Assembly (NCBI GenBank): GCA_050694215.1
Contig: JBOGXB010000033.1
Span: 1-21,705 of the forward strand
Direction: 5' to 3'
DNA: 21,705 nucleotides
Source: JBOGXB01 sp050694215
GTDB taxonomy: Bacteria; Actinomycetota; CADDZG01; WHSQ01
The notes beneath the pieces were generated by a model. It had not been told where the DNA came from, made no database searches, and saw nothing but the letters and a program-made list of their open reading frames with translations. Positions 7,086 through 13,696 of this stretch are shown in pieces. Each line of letters opens with the position of its first letter. The stretch's first letter is position 1. The position numbers and the translations under genes are program-made.

Positions 7086-8282
7086 CTAATCTAGTCGCCC
7101 GAGGATCTGTCGGCTGATCACGACTCGCTGGATCTGCCCGGTGCCCTCGAAGATGTCGTAGACCTTGATATCCCGGAACCACTTCTCGACCAAATGGTCC
7201 TTCGAGTAGCCCTCCGGCCCCATGATCTGTATCGCGCCGACGCAAGCCTTGAGCGCAACCTGAGGCGCGTAAGCCTTTGCCATCGATGCCTCTTTGGAGT
7301 TCGGGATCTTCTGATCGGCCATCCAAGCCGACCTCCACACGAGCCCACGAGCCGCGCCGAGCTCTCGCTTCATCTCACCGAGCTTTTGCTCGATGGCGCT
7401 CTTGCGAGTGAAGCTGGTCGTCATCGGGAGCTCTGAATAGACCCAGTCGCGTGCGTACTGATACGAGGCACGCCCTATCCCCAACGCCATCGCCGCGACT
7501 GATGGACGAGACGAGTCGAACGCCTTCATGGTGCCCTTGAAGCCGGAGCCGTGCGGCTCGAGCGCCGCCTCGCCGCCGAGGATGTTGTCCAATGGGATGC
7601 GGCAGTCGTCCAGCGAGAACGCAGCCGTCTCCGAAGCGGCGAGCCCCATCTTCTTCTCGATCTTGAGGATGCTGAACCCCGGCGTCCCCTTCTCGATCAC
7701 GAAGAACTTCTGCCCCGCGCGACCCAGAGACTTGTCCACGGTCGCGTTCACCACGACGATCTCGGCGCGGGCTCCGTTCGTACAGTAGATCTTCTGACCG
7801 TTCAGGACCCATTCGTCTCCGTCGCGCACCGCGGTCGACTGAATATTGGAGACGTCCGACCCCGCTTGAGGCTCCGTTACCGCCAGCGCGCCGAAGCGCG
7901 GCTCGTCGCTGTCGACCCCGAAGATGTCGTCGAGGAATCTCTTCTTCTGCTCGGGCGTCCCGGACGCGATGATTGAAGGTGCAGCGAGGCCGGGACCCGG
8001 GACGTTCAGGAGTACGGCCGGATCACCCCATGCGAGCTCCTCGGAGCCGACGACGGCGATCATGCTGCCGATCGGCTTCCCGACCGCCACGTCCGCGCGC
8101 TCTTCGGGCATCACCGAGGCGCGGTTGCCGGCGAGCTGTCCTAGCTCCTTGATCGTCTCGAGAGGAAGGGCGCCCTTCTCGTCCGCCTCGCGCGCAAGCG
8201 GCCGCAGCTTGGCCTCCGCGAACGCGTGTACGAACTGCTTGATCATGGCGACGGTCTCGTCGAGCTCGAAATCGACGGGCAT
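7086..8282 (-). CDS. Acyl-CoA dehydrogenase, subunit carrying the catalytic glutamate
   Basis: A 398-residue flavoprotein of the acyl-CoA dehydrogenase superfamily, starting at the ATG preceded by GGGAGG (a longer reading to 8381 has an arginine-rich extension without homology). It has the FAD/substrate motif AVTEPQAGSD and the C-terminal IFEGTGQIQR motif with catalytic base E379. The usual RxxFGxxIxxFQ adenosine-binding stretch is replaced by an atypical segment (ELPMTTSFTRKSAIEQ). The paired upstream subunit shows the opposite pattern, which argues for an alpha2beta2 enzyme. Predicted role: alpha,beta-dehydrogenation of an acyl-CoA, with electrons passed to ETF; genes for ETF lie nearby at 15327-17051. 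Starts 5 bp after the upstream stop. Chain length or ring specificity cannot be read from the sequence. Confidence 0.9.
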   Translation of the reverse strand: MPVDFELDETVAMIKQFVHAFAEAKLRPLAREADEKGALPLETIKELGQLAGNRASVMPEERADVAVGKPIGSMIAVVGSEELAWGDPAVLLNVPGPGLAAPSIIASGTPEQKKRFLDDIFGVDSDEPRFGALAVTEPQAGSDVSNIQSTAVRDGDEWVLNGQKIYCTNGARAEIVVVNATVDKSLGRAGQKFFVIEKGTPGFSILKIEKKMGLAASETAAFSLDDCRIPLDNILGGEAALEPHGSGFKGTMKAFDSSRPSVAAMALGIGRASYQYARDWVYSELPMTTSFTRKSAIEQKLGEMKRELGAARGLVWRSAWMADQKIPNSKEASMAKAYAPQVALKACVGAIQIMGPEGYSKDHLVEKWFRDIKVYDIFEGTGQIQRVVISRQILGRLD

Positions 8283-8287
8283 GAACC

Positions 8288-9382
8288 TTAACCTCCCACC
8301 GGGACGCTGCGTGCAACCATCGCGTCGCCGAGGACGTCGGGGGCATCGAATACGGACAGGGTCACCGCGTCGCGGAACCACTTCTCGACGGGATGGTCGC
8401 GGATATAGCCGTGCCCTCCGAGCACCTGTACCCCGTCATCGCCGCAGCGAACGGCCGCTTGCAGCGCGTTACCGTTGGCCTCCGCGACATCGGCCTGCGT
8501 GGCTTCCCCCCTGTCCAGCTTCCACGCGGCTCGCCACAATGTCAGCCTGGCCGCATCGATCTCTATCGCCATGTCTGCGATGCGGAAGGAAATCCCCTGG
8601 AACGCACCAATCGGTTTCCCAAAGGCTTCGCGCTCGGTCGCGTACCGTGCCGCGTACTCGAACGAGGCGCGCGCGCAGCCGATCGCCACGGCCCCCGTGA
8701 GGAGCTTCGACCACAGCACGGCCTTGTTCAGCCCCTCTCCGGGCGGCAGCACGTCACCGGGCCCCTCGAACCTCACGACAGATGTCGGCGCGGCCTCGAG
8801 ACCGAGCTTCTCCTCCGGCTTGACGATCTCGAACGAAGCGGGTCGCACGACGGCCGCAGCCGGACCCTGGTGGCTTCGTCCGAGGACGATCCCCACTCCG
8901 GCGGTGGCCGCGTTCAGCACCCCGTACTTCGTTCCGGTCACCCTCCCGTCGTCGATAGCCGTAGCGAGCGACTCGATGTCGCCTCCGGCGACCTTCTCGC
9001 CCACCGCGACGAACGAAGCCGCCGGTGTGGCTTGGGCGAACGCAGGCATATAGTCCGCCTTCTGCTCTTCGCTCCCCGCGAGGCCCAGGGCGATAGCGGC
9101 GAGGCCCGACCCGAGCAGCTGGTACGCAATCGCGGGGTCCCCCCACGCCAGCTCCTCGGCCCCCATGCAGTAGGTCACCGCATCGAAGGTGCCGCCACCC
9201 CCGTAGGCCTCGTCGACCGGTGCCGCCACGCCGATCTCGTGGACCTGGCGCGCCATCTCGTCCGGCACGGCGCGGGCCGACTCGCAGTCGCGGGCTCCAG
9301 GGCGGAGCACTTCCCTCGCGAAGTCCCGCAACGTCTCCTGCAACGCCCGCTGCTCGTCGGTTGGTTGCAGGTCGAAGCCCAC
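8288..9382 (-). CDS. Acyl-CoA dehydrogenase family protein lacking the catalytic glutamate (partner subunit)
   Basis: A 364-residue acyl-CoA dehydrogenase homologue read from the GTG at 9382, which has GGGAGG five bases upstream (an open extension to 9436 would run into the operator and shows no homology). It retains EREAFGKPIGAFQ, the FAD-contacting region, and the EKWFRD helix near the end. The catalytic region is altered: aligning from EKWFRD, the usual FEGT becomes FDAP, so Asp346 replaces the glutamate, and the TEPxAGSD motif is reduced to GEKVAGGD. It is probably inactive alone and pairs with the downstream subunit, as in the ChsE1-ChsE2 and related FadE heterotetramers of actinobacteria. 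First gene of the operon; a palindrome lies 27 bp upstream. Confidence 0.87.
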   Translation of the reverse strand: MGFDLQPTDEQRALQETLRDFAREVLRPGARDCESARAVPDEMARQVHEIGVAAPVDEAYGGGGTFDAVTYCMGAEELAWGDPAIAYQLLGSGLAAIALGLAGSEEQKADYMPAFAQATPAASFVAVGEKVAGGDIESLATAIDDGRVTGTKYGVLNAATAGVGIVLGRSHQGPAAAVVRPASFEIVKPEEKLGLEAAPTSVVRFEGPGDVLPPGEGLNKAVLWSKLLTGAVAIGCARASFEYAARYATEREAFGKPIGAFQGISFRIADMAIEIDAARLTLWRAAWKLDRGEATQADVAEANGNALQAAVRCGDDGVQVLGGHGYIRDHPVEKWFRDAVTLSVFDAPDVLGDAMVARSVPVGG

Positions 9383-9408
9383 GTCTGCCTCCCGTTCCAG
9401 GAAAGAAG

Positions 9409-9424
9409 TTGACCGAGCGGTCAA
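9409..9424. promoter_or_regulatory. Perfect palindromic operator upstream of the beta-oxidation operon
   Basis: TTGACCGAGCGGTCAA is a perfect inverted repeat of two 7-base arms around AG, 26 bases before the GTG of the first acyl-CoA dehydrogenase gene. Size and symmetry are typical of TetR-family operators, including those of fatty-acid regulators. A TATAG sequence at 9438-9442, itself almost symmetrical, could serve as a -10 element in either direction. No regulator gene is in the window. The binding family is inference. Confidence 0.55.
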
Positions 9425-9517
9425 GTTCGGAGCCAACTATAGGTCATCGCGCCCGGCCGAAAACCCCTCGACAAGCGCGCACCTGTCGTCCCGCATATGC
9501 CATCATGGCGGTACGTG

Positions 9518-9533
9518 AGAAAGGAGGTGGTCC
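9518..9533 (+). promoter_or_regulatory. Extended Shine-Dalgarno: near-perfect complement of the 16S rRNA 3' end
   Basis: AGAAAGGAGGTGGTCC matches the complement of the canonical bacterial 16S tail (AGAAAGGAGGTGATCC) at 15 of 16 positions, and the exception still allows a G-U pair. Ordinary ribosome binding sites in this window match 5-7 bases. The nearest in-phase start for a short peptide is the CTG at 9537, nine bases after GGAGG; alternatively the site lies within a frame starting at ATG 9505. Confidence 0.55.
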
Positions 9534-9726
9534 AAACTGTCTGATAGTTCTTGCGGACCTCACGAGGTGACCGGCTGCTAGTGGCCTAGGCACCACGGAT
9601 TCTGGCCATCTCCTTGTCGAGGGCCACGGGCAGAATCCCAACCGGTTCACCGGCGTCACCGCCCCGGATTGGTCCCCCGGGCGAAGGTCTTCCTTCGAAG
9701 TGCGGGCGATGCAAAGGCCGAACCAC

Positions 9727-9764
9727 AACCGGCGCCGGGTCACCCCGGCGCCGGTTTCTTTCTT
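9727..9764 (+). terminator. Intrinsic terminator, plus strand
   Basis: A perfect 13-bp GC-rich stem (AACCGGCGCCGGG, 9727-9739, with its inverse at 9744-9756) closes a TCAC loop and is followed by TCTTTCTT. The T-rich side is on the plus strand, so it ends transcription coming from the 9440-9720 region. Read on the minus strand it lies about 50 bp beyond the ligA stop and could also stop ligA transcription, although its tail there is only GTGGTT. Confidence 0.8.
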
Positions 9765-9805
9765 GGCCCACGTCCTGGCGAGGGACATCTACGCATGGCC
9801 GCGCT

Positions 9806-11818
9806 CTAGCCGAGCAGCTTCTTCAGACCGGCCTCGTCGAGTATCTCGACGCCGAGTGACAGCGCCTTGTCGTACTTCGAACCGGGGTTCTCCCCAACCA
9901 CGACGTAGTCGGTCTTCTTGGACACGCTGGAGGTCACCTTGCCCCCACGTTCCTCGATCTCGTTTAGGGCCTGGCTGCGCGTGAAGTCCTCGAGCGAACC
10001 CGTCACCACGAAGGTCTTCCCTTCGAGCGGGCCGGTCTTCCTGGGGGCCGGTGGCGCCGGTTTCACGCCTCCTTCTCGGAGGCGTGCCAGGACCGCGCGG
10101 TTGCGCTCCTCGGCAAAGTAGGCCTCGATCGCCTCGGCGATGATCGGACCGATGCCCTCGATCGCCTCGAGCTCCTCCGCGGTCATGGTCTCGAGCTTCT
10201 CGAGCGACCCGACCTCTTCTGCAAGGATCTGCGACGCCGCCCCGCCGACGTGGGGGATCCCCAGGGCCCGCAGGAATGCTTCCAGCGGGCGGGTACGAGA
10301 CTGGTTGATCGCGTTCATGAGATTGGCTATGGACTTGTCCCCCCAGCCTTCCAGCTCAGCGAGCTGCTCGGGCTTCAGGAAGTAGATGTCGCTCACGTCC
10401 TTCAACCAGCCCTTCTCGAGCAGAGTGACGATCGTCTGATAGCCGAACCCCTCTATGTCCATCCCGCCGCGGCTGGCGAAGTGGAAGATCCGCTCCCGGC
10501 TCTGGGCGGGACACTCGTAGATGTTCACACACCGCGTCGCGGCCTCCCCTTCGTTGCGCACGAGCGCGCTGCCGCACGACGGGCACTTCTTCGGCATCCT
10601 CCAGGGCTTCGCGTTCTTGGGGCGCTTCGTCAGCACCGGTCCCACGACCTCGGGTATGACGTCTCCGGCGCGGCGGACTATGACGGTGTCGCCGGGCCGG
10701 ACGTCCTTGCGCGCGACCTCGTCCTCGTTGTGGAGCGTCGCGGTGGTGATGTTCACACCCCCGACGAACACGGTCTCGAGATTGGCGAAGGGGGTGACGA
10801 CACCGGTGCGTCCGACCGAGGCGAAGATGTCCTTGAGCAGCGTCGTGCGTTCCTCGGGTGGGAACTTGTATGCGATCGACCATCGAGGCGCCTTCGAGGT
10901 GTAGCCCAGCTCCTCTTGCTGCGCGATCGAATCCACCTTCACGACGACGCCGTCGATCTCGTACGGAACGTCGTGGCGATGCTCCTCCCAGTGCACGCAG
11001 AACTCGTATACCTCGTCGAGGTTCTCCAAGAGGCGACTCTCGGGGTTCGTGCGCAGGCCCAGACGTCGGAGCGTCTCGAGCGATTCCGAGTGGGACTTGA
11101 ACCGCGCACCCTCCACGTAGCCGATCCCATGACAGATCAGGGAGAGGTTCCTATCGGCAGTTACGTGAGGATCCTTCTGGCGGAGAGAGCCGGCGGCCGC
11201 GTTTCGAGGGTTGGCGAAGGTCTTGTTGCCTTGCTCCCCGAGCTTCGTGTTCAGCTTCTCGAAGTCGTCGGTGCGCATATAGACCTCGCCGCGGGCCTCG
11301 ATGACCTTTGGCGCCTTGCCTCTGAGCTTGAGCGGCACGGCCCTCACAGTCTTCAAGTTGGCGGTGATGTCCTCACCGGTCCTCCCGTCCCCCCGGGTGG
11401 CGCCTTTGACGAAGGCGCCGTCCTCGTAGATGAGGTTTACCGCGATCCCGTCCATCTTGAGCTCGGTTACGAAGCCAGCCGCGGTTCCGATCGCACGCTC
11501 CACACGCTTGCCCCACGCCAGGAGCTCTTCGATCGAGAAACAGTTGTCGAGGGACATCATCGGGCTCCGGTGCCTCACCGGGGCGAACAGATCGGATGGA
11601 GGCGCGCCCACGCGTTGCGTCGGCGAATCCGGAGTGACGAGGTCGGGATAGGTCTCCTCGATCTTCATCAGCTCTCCGACCAGCGCGTCGTACTCGGCGT
11701 CCGCGATCTCGGGGTCGTCGAGCACGTGGTAGCGGTAGGAGTGATGGTCGATCGCGGTGCGGAGCTCCTTGGCGCGCTTCGCCGCCTGACTCTTGGTGGG
11801 CTTGCTAGGTTTGCTCAC
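9806..11818 (-). CDS. ligA: NAD-dependent DNA ligase
   Basis: A 670-residue replicative ligase that seals nicks using NAD as AMP donor. Domains in order: Ia domain with the HSYRYHVLDDPEI motif; the adenylation domain with ELKMDG, whose lysine (K121) accepts AMP; an OB fold; a four-cysteine zinc finger (CPSC...C...C, about residues 405-435); helix-hairpin-helix repeats (LEAIEGIGPIIAEAI); and a C-terminal BRCT domain (from GKTFVVTGSLEDF). Length and architecture are complete. The GTG at 11818 has GGAGG eight bases upstream; an upstream TTG at 11866 would overlap the methyltransferase gene and adds an unconserved tail. It is the last gene of the etf-iscS-mnmA-ligA cluster, 34 bp after the methyltransferase. 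In many actinomycetes gatCAB follows ligA, but here the beta-oxidation operon does. Confidence 0.97.
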   Translation of the reverse strand: MSKPSKPTKSQAAKRAKELRTAIDHHSYRYHVLDDPEIADAEYDALVGELMKIEETYPDLVTPDSPTQRVGAPPSDLFAPVRHRSPMMSLDNCFSIEELLAWGKRVERAIGTAAGFVTELKMDGIAVNLIYEDGAFVKGATRGDGRTGEDITANLKTVRAVPLKLRGKAPKVIEARGEVYMRTDDFEKLNTKLGEQGNKTFANPRNAAAGSLRQKDPHVTADRNLSLICHGIGYVEGARFKSHSESLETLRRLGLRTNPESRLLENLDEVYEFCVHWEEHRHDVPYEIDGVVVKVDSIAQQEELGYTSKAPRWSIAYKFPPEERTTLLKDIFASVGRTGVVTPFANLETVFVGGVNITTATLHNEDEVARKDVRPGDTVIVRRAGDVIPEVVGPVLTKRPKNAKPWRMPKKCPSCGSALVRNEGEAATRCVNIYECPAQSRERIFHFASRGGMDIEGFGYQTIVTLLEKGWLKDVSDIYFLKPEQLAELEGWGDKSIANLMNAINQSRTRPLEAFLRALGIPHVGGAASQILAEEVGSLEKLETMTAEELEAIEGIGPIIAEAIEAYFAEERNRAVLARLREGGVKPAPPAPRKTGPLEGKTFVVTGSLEDFTRSQALNEIEERGGKVTSSVSKKTDYVVVGENPGSKYDKALSLGVEILDEAGLKKLLG

Positions 11819-11852
11819 CCGCTCATCCTCCACCGTTGGGTGGCCGTCCTCG

Positions 11853-12599
11853 TCACCTCTGGGCAAGAAGCATCATGCGGCGGCGCGTGAATGCCCACCG
11901 GCCTTCCTCGTAGCGGAAGTCCATGCCGGTCTCCGAGCCGTGTTCCTCGATGAAGCGCGTGACAGCCTCGAACCGCTCCGGTGGGAACTCACCCGTCCCC
12001 ATCCAGTCCGACATCGTTTGAGTGGATTCCGAGATCTTCTCGTCGAGGATCTCGAGTCCTGTGGCCCGCACAAGGGTGCGCATCGCGGAAGGGGGTCGGC
12101 ACGAGGCGTGTGAGGGATCGCGAATGATCTCGAGCCGGTTCATCATCACCGCCTCCTCGTAGCGCTCGGTCGCCACCTGGTCGACTACCAGGACGTGTCC
12201 GTTGGCCTTGACCACCCGGCGCATCTCTTTGAGGAGCGCGAGCGGCTCCCACACGTGGTGGAGCATCTGCGCGCACGAGACGAGGTCCACCGAGCCGGAA
12301 GTCAGCGGGAGGGACGCTCCGTCCGCCATGACGGCAATCATGCGAGGGAAGCGACGTCGTGCCTCTCGCAGCATCCCCTCGGTTAGGTCTACCGCGACGA
12401 GGCCGGCCGCCTGCTCCTCGAACAGCGCGAGAAAGTTGCCGGTGCCTGCACCGACCTCGACGACAACCTCCCCCTGTTCGACCCCGGAGAACGAGACGAC
12501 GTCCAAGTCGTCGAAGCGGCCCGCCGTTCGCTCCGCGAACGTCGATGCGGTGCGCTCGAACTCCGCGCGCAAGACGTCCCGGTGGACCCGGTCCGTCAA
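11853..12599 (-). CDS. Class I SAM-dependent methyltransferase
   Basis: A 248-residue Rossmann-fold methyltransferase. Motif I is VVEVGAGTGNF (about 47-57), the acidic end of strand 2 is VAVDLTEGML (D72), motif II/III is the MADGASLPL segment, and motif IV/V is DLVSCAQMLHHV, all typical of the UbiE/Methyltransf_11 group acting on small molecules or lipids. The C-terminal half (about 150-248) is less conserved and would define the substrate, which I cannot name. It begins at TTG, sharing TTGA with the mnmA stop (12596-12599), so translation is probably coupled; no ATG or GTG lies in a better place. Position between mnmA and ligA hints at a nucleic acid or housekeeping role, but that is weak evidence. 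Confidence 0.85.
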   Translation of the reverse strand: MTDRVHRDVLRAEFERTASTFAERTAGRFDDLDVVSFSGVEQGEVVVEVGAGTGNFLALFEEQAAGLVAVDLTEGMLREARRRFPRMIAVMADGASLPLTSGSVDLVSCAQMLHHVWEPLALLKEMRRVVKANGHVLVVDQVATERYEEAVMMNRLEIIRDPSHASCRPPSAMRTLVRATGLEILDEKISESTQTMSDWMGTGEFPPERFEAVTRFIEEHGSETGMDFRYEEGRWAFTRRRMMLLAQR

Positions 12600-13693
12600 G
12601 CCACCGCCGCAGCAGGGACCGTGGACGAGATGATGCCGCCCCCCAGAAGGCGATCGGGCTCCTCGGCCGAGTAGAACGCAGCCGACTGCCCGCGGGCGAT
12701 CGCAGCCACGGGGGCGACGAGCCGCGCCTCCCAGCGATCGCTTCCGATGGGATGCAACGTCGCGTCGTTGGTCTCACCGTGTGCCCGGTGCTGCACGGTC
12801 ACCTCGACGCCGGCGGGAGGGGACGAGTCGACGAAGCTCGTCTCCTCGGTCGTGAAGCTCGCCACCCCGAGGTCTTCGCGCGGACCCACGGTCAGCGTGT
12901 TTGAAGCGGCGTCGATCCTCGTAACGAATACCGGGACTCCGAGCGATATCCCGAGCCCCCTCCGCTGTCCGACCGTGTAGTGGCCGAGGCCGCGGTGCCG
13001 GGCGAGGACACGCCCGTCCCCATCGACCATCGGCCCTGGGGTCGCCGCTCCGGCGACGTTCTCATCGACGTAACGGCCGAGGTCTCCCCCCCGCACGAAG
13101 CAGATCTCTTGCGAGTCGGGCTTCGAGGCGGTGCGGAGACCGAGGTCGGCTGCGATCCTGCGAGTCTCGCTCTTGCGCATCTCACCGACGGGGAACAGCG
13201 CGCGGGCGAGCTGATCCTGCCTGAGCATCCACAGGACGTAGGACTGGTCCTTGCCTACGTCCGCGCCGCGAAGAAGCCGGTGAGCGCCGTCGACATGGCG
13301 CAGGCGCGCGTAATGACCGGTTGCGAGATAGTCGGCGCCCAGAGCCGCAGCGCGTTCGAGCATCGCGTCGAACTTCACCCACTGGTTGCATCGCACGCAC
13401 GGGTTCGGGGTGCGTCCGGCTGCGTACTCCTCGTGAAAGCTCTTCACAACCGTGCCCTCGAAGAGCTCCGCGAAGTTGAGGACGTAGAAAGGGATGCTCA
13501 GCGCGTCCGCCACCCTCCGCGCGTCCTCAGCCGCGCCGAGGTTGCAGCATCCCGAATTGTTGTTCGCTGCATCGCCGCGCCACAGCTTGAGCATGATGCC
13601 CGTAACGTCGTAGCCGGCCTCGACCAGCAAGGCTGCCGCGACGGAGGAGTCGACGCCGCCGGACATCGCGACGACGGCACGCTTGCGCGCCAT
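12596..13693 (-). CDS. mnmA: tRNA-specific 2-thiouridylase MnmA
   Basis: A 365-residue enzyme that activates U34 of Lys, Glu and Gln tRNAs with ATP and inserts sulfur to give 2-thiouridine. The N-terminal PP-loop motif SGGVDSS (11-17) binds ATP; the catalytic cysteine lies in NPCVRCN (C102, preceded by a second cysteine C99), and the persulfide-accepting cysteine is in SQEICFV (C198). TGHYARL and the later GLGHYTVGQRRGL stretch are family signatures, and the C-terminal beta-barrel follows. The start ATG lies 3 bp after the cysteine desulfurase stop; the desulfurase is the likely direct or relayed sulfur donor. The same gene pair occurs in other actinomycetes. Confidence 0.97.
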   Translation of the reverse strand: MARKRAVVAMSGGVDSSVAAALLVEAGYDVTGIMLKLWRGDAANNNSGCCNLGAAEDARRVADALSIPFYVLNFAELFEGTVVKSFHEEYAAGRTPNPCVRCNQWVKFDAMLERAAALGADYLATGHYARLRHVDGAHRLLRGADVGKDQSYVLWMLRQDQLARALFPVGEMRKSETRRIAADLGLRTASKPDSQEICFVRGGDLGRYVDENVAGAATPGPMVDGDGRVLARHRGLGHYTVGQRRGLGISLGVPVFVTRIDAASNTLTVGPREDLGVASFTTEETSFVDSSPPAGVEVTVQHRAHGETNDATLHPIGSDRWEARLVAPVAAIARGQSAAFYSAEEPDRLLGGGIISSTVPAAAVA

Positions 13694-13696
13694 CGT

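Larger units (their letters stand above)
9505..9765 (+). ncRNA. Candidate stand-alone structured small transcript (unrecognised)
   Basis: The 423-bp gap 9383-9805 has no conventional gene, but its plus strand is highly organised. Features in order are: a 16-base complement of the 16S rRNA 3' tail (9518-9533) inside a hairpin (CGTGA 9514-9518 with TCACG 9560-9564; GGTCC 9529-9533 with GGACC 9555-9559); a stem GGATTCTG 9597-9604 with CAGAATCC 9631-9638; a small CCGG hairpin 9642-9653; CGAAGG/CCTTCG 9682-9697; and an intrinsic terminator (9727-9764). Flanking genes both run on the minus strand, so this is a separate unit. Two tiny frames overlap the 5' part: ATG 9505 to TGA 9570 (21 codons) and CTG 9537 to TAG 9581 (14 codons). 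I see no match to tmRNA, RNase P, SRP, 6S or a known riboswitch. The 5' end is not defined; boundaries are approximate. Confidence 0.4.

Noticed and set aside
8288..9382. Partner acyl-CoA dehydrogenase as a decaying pseudogene
   Set aside because: The frame is full length, has a strong ribosome site and keeps structural and cofactor motifs; the missing motifs are complementary to those of the neighbour, which fits a heteromer better than decay.
9409..9424. Palindrome as a terminator or hairpin
   Set aside because: Its two-base centre cannot form a loop without losing stem pairs and no T tract follows; symmetry is that of a dimer-binding DNA site.
9220..9570. 116-codon plus-strand frame spanning the acyl-CoA dehydrogenase start and the small-transcript region
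   Set aside because: Its first half is antisense to coding sequence and has a shadow-like composition; only the last 21 codons, from ATG 9505, lie in the intergenic element and are treated there.
9505..9765. A tRNA or tmRNA in the gap, prompted by the GGTTCACCGG segment
   Set aside because: No cloverleaf, acceptor stem or T-arm with GTTCRA can be built, and no tmRNA tag frame is present.
11819..11866. Longer ligA start at TTG 11866
   Set aside because: It overlaps the methyltransferase, lacks a ribosome site and adds an unconserved acidic leader, while GTG 11818 has GGAGG at good spacing.
10250..11890. 546-codon plus-strand open frame opposite ligA
   Set aside because: Antisense to a complete ligase with catalytic lysine, zinc finger and BRCT domain; the frame has no ribosome site or domain.
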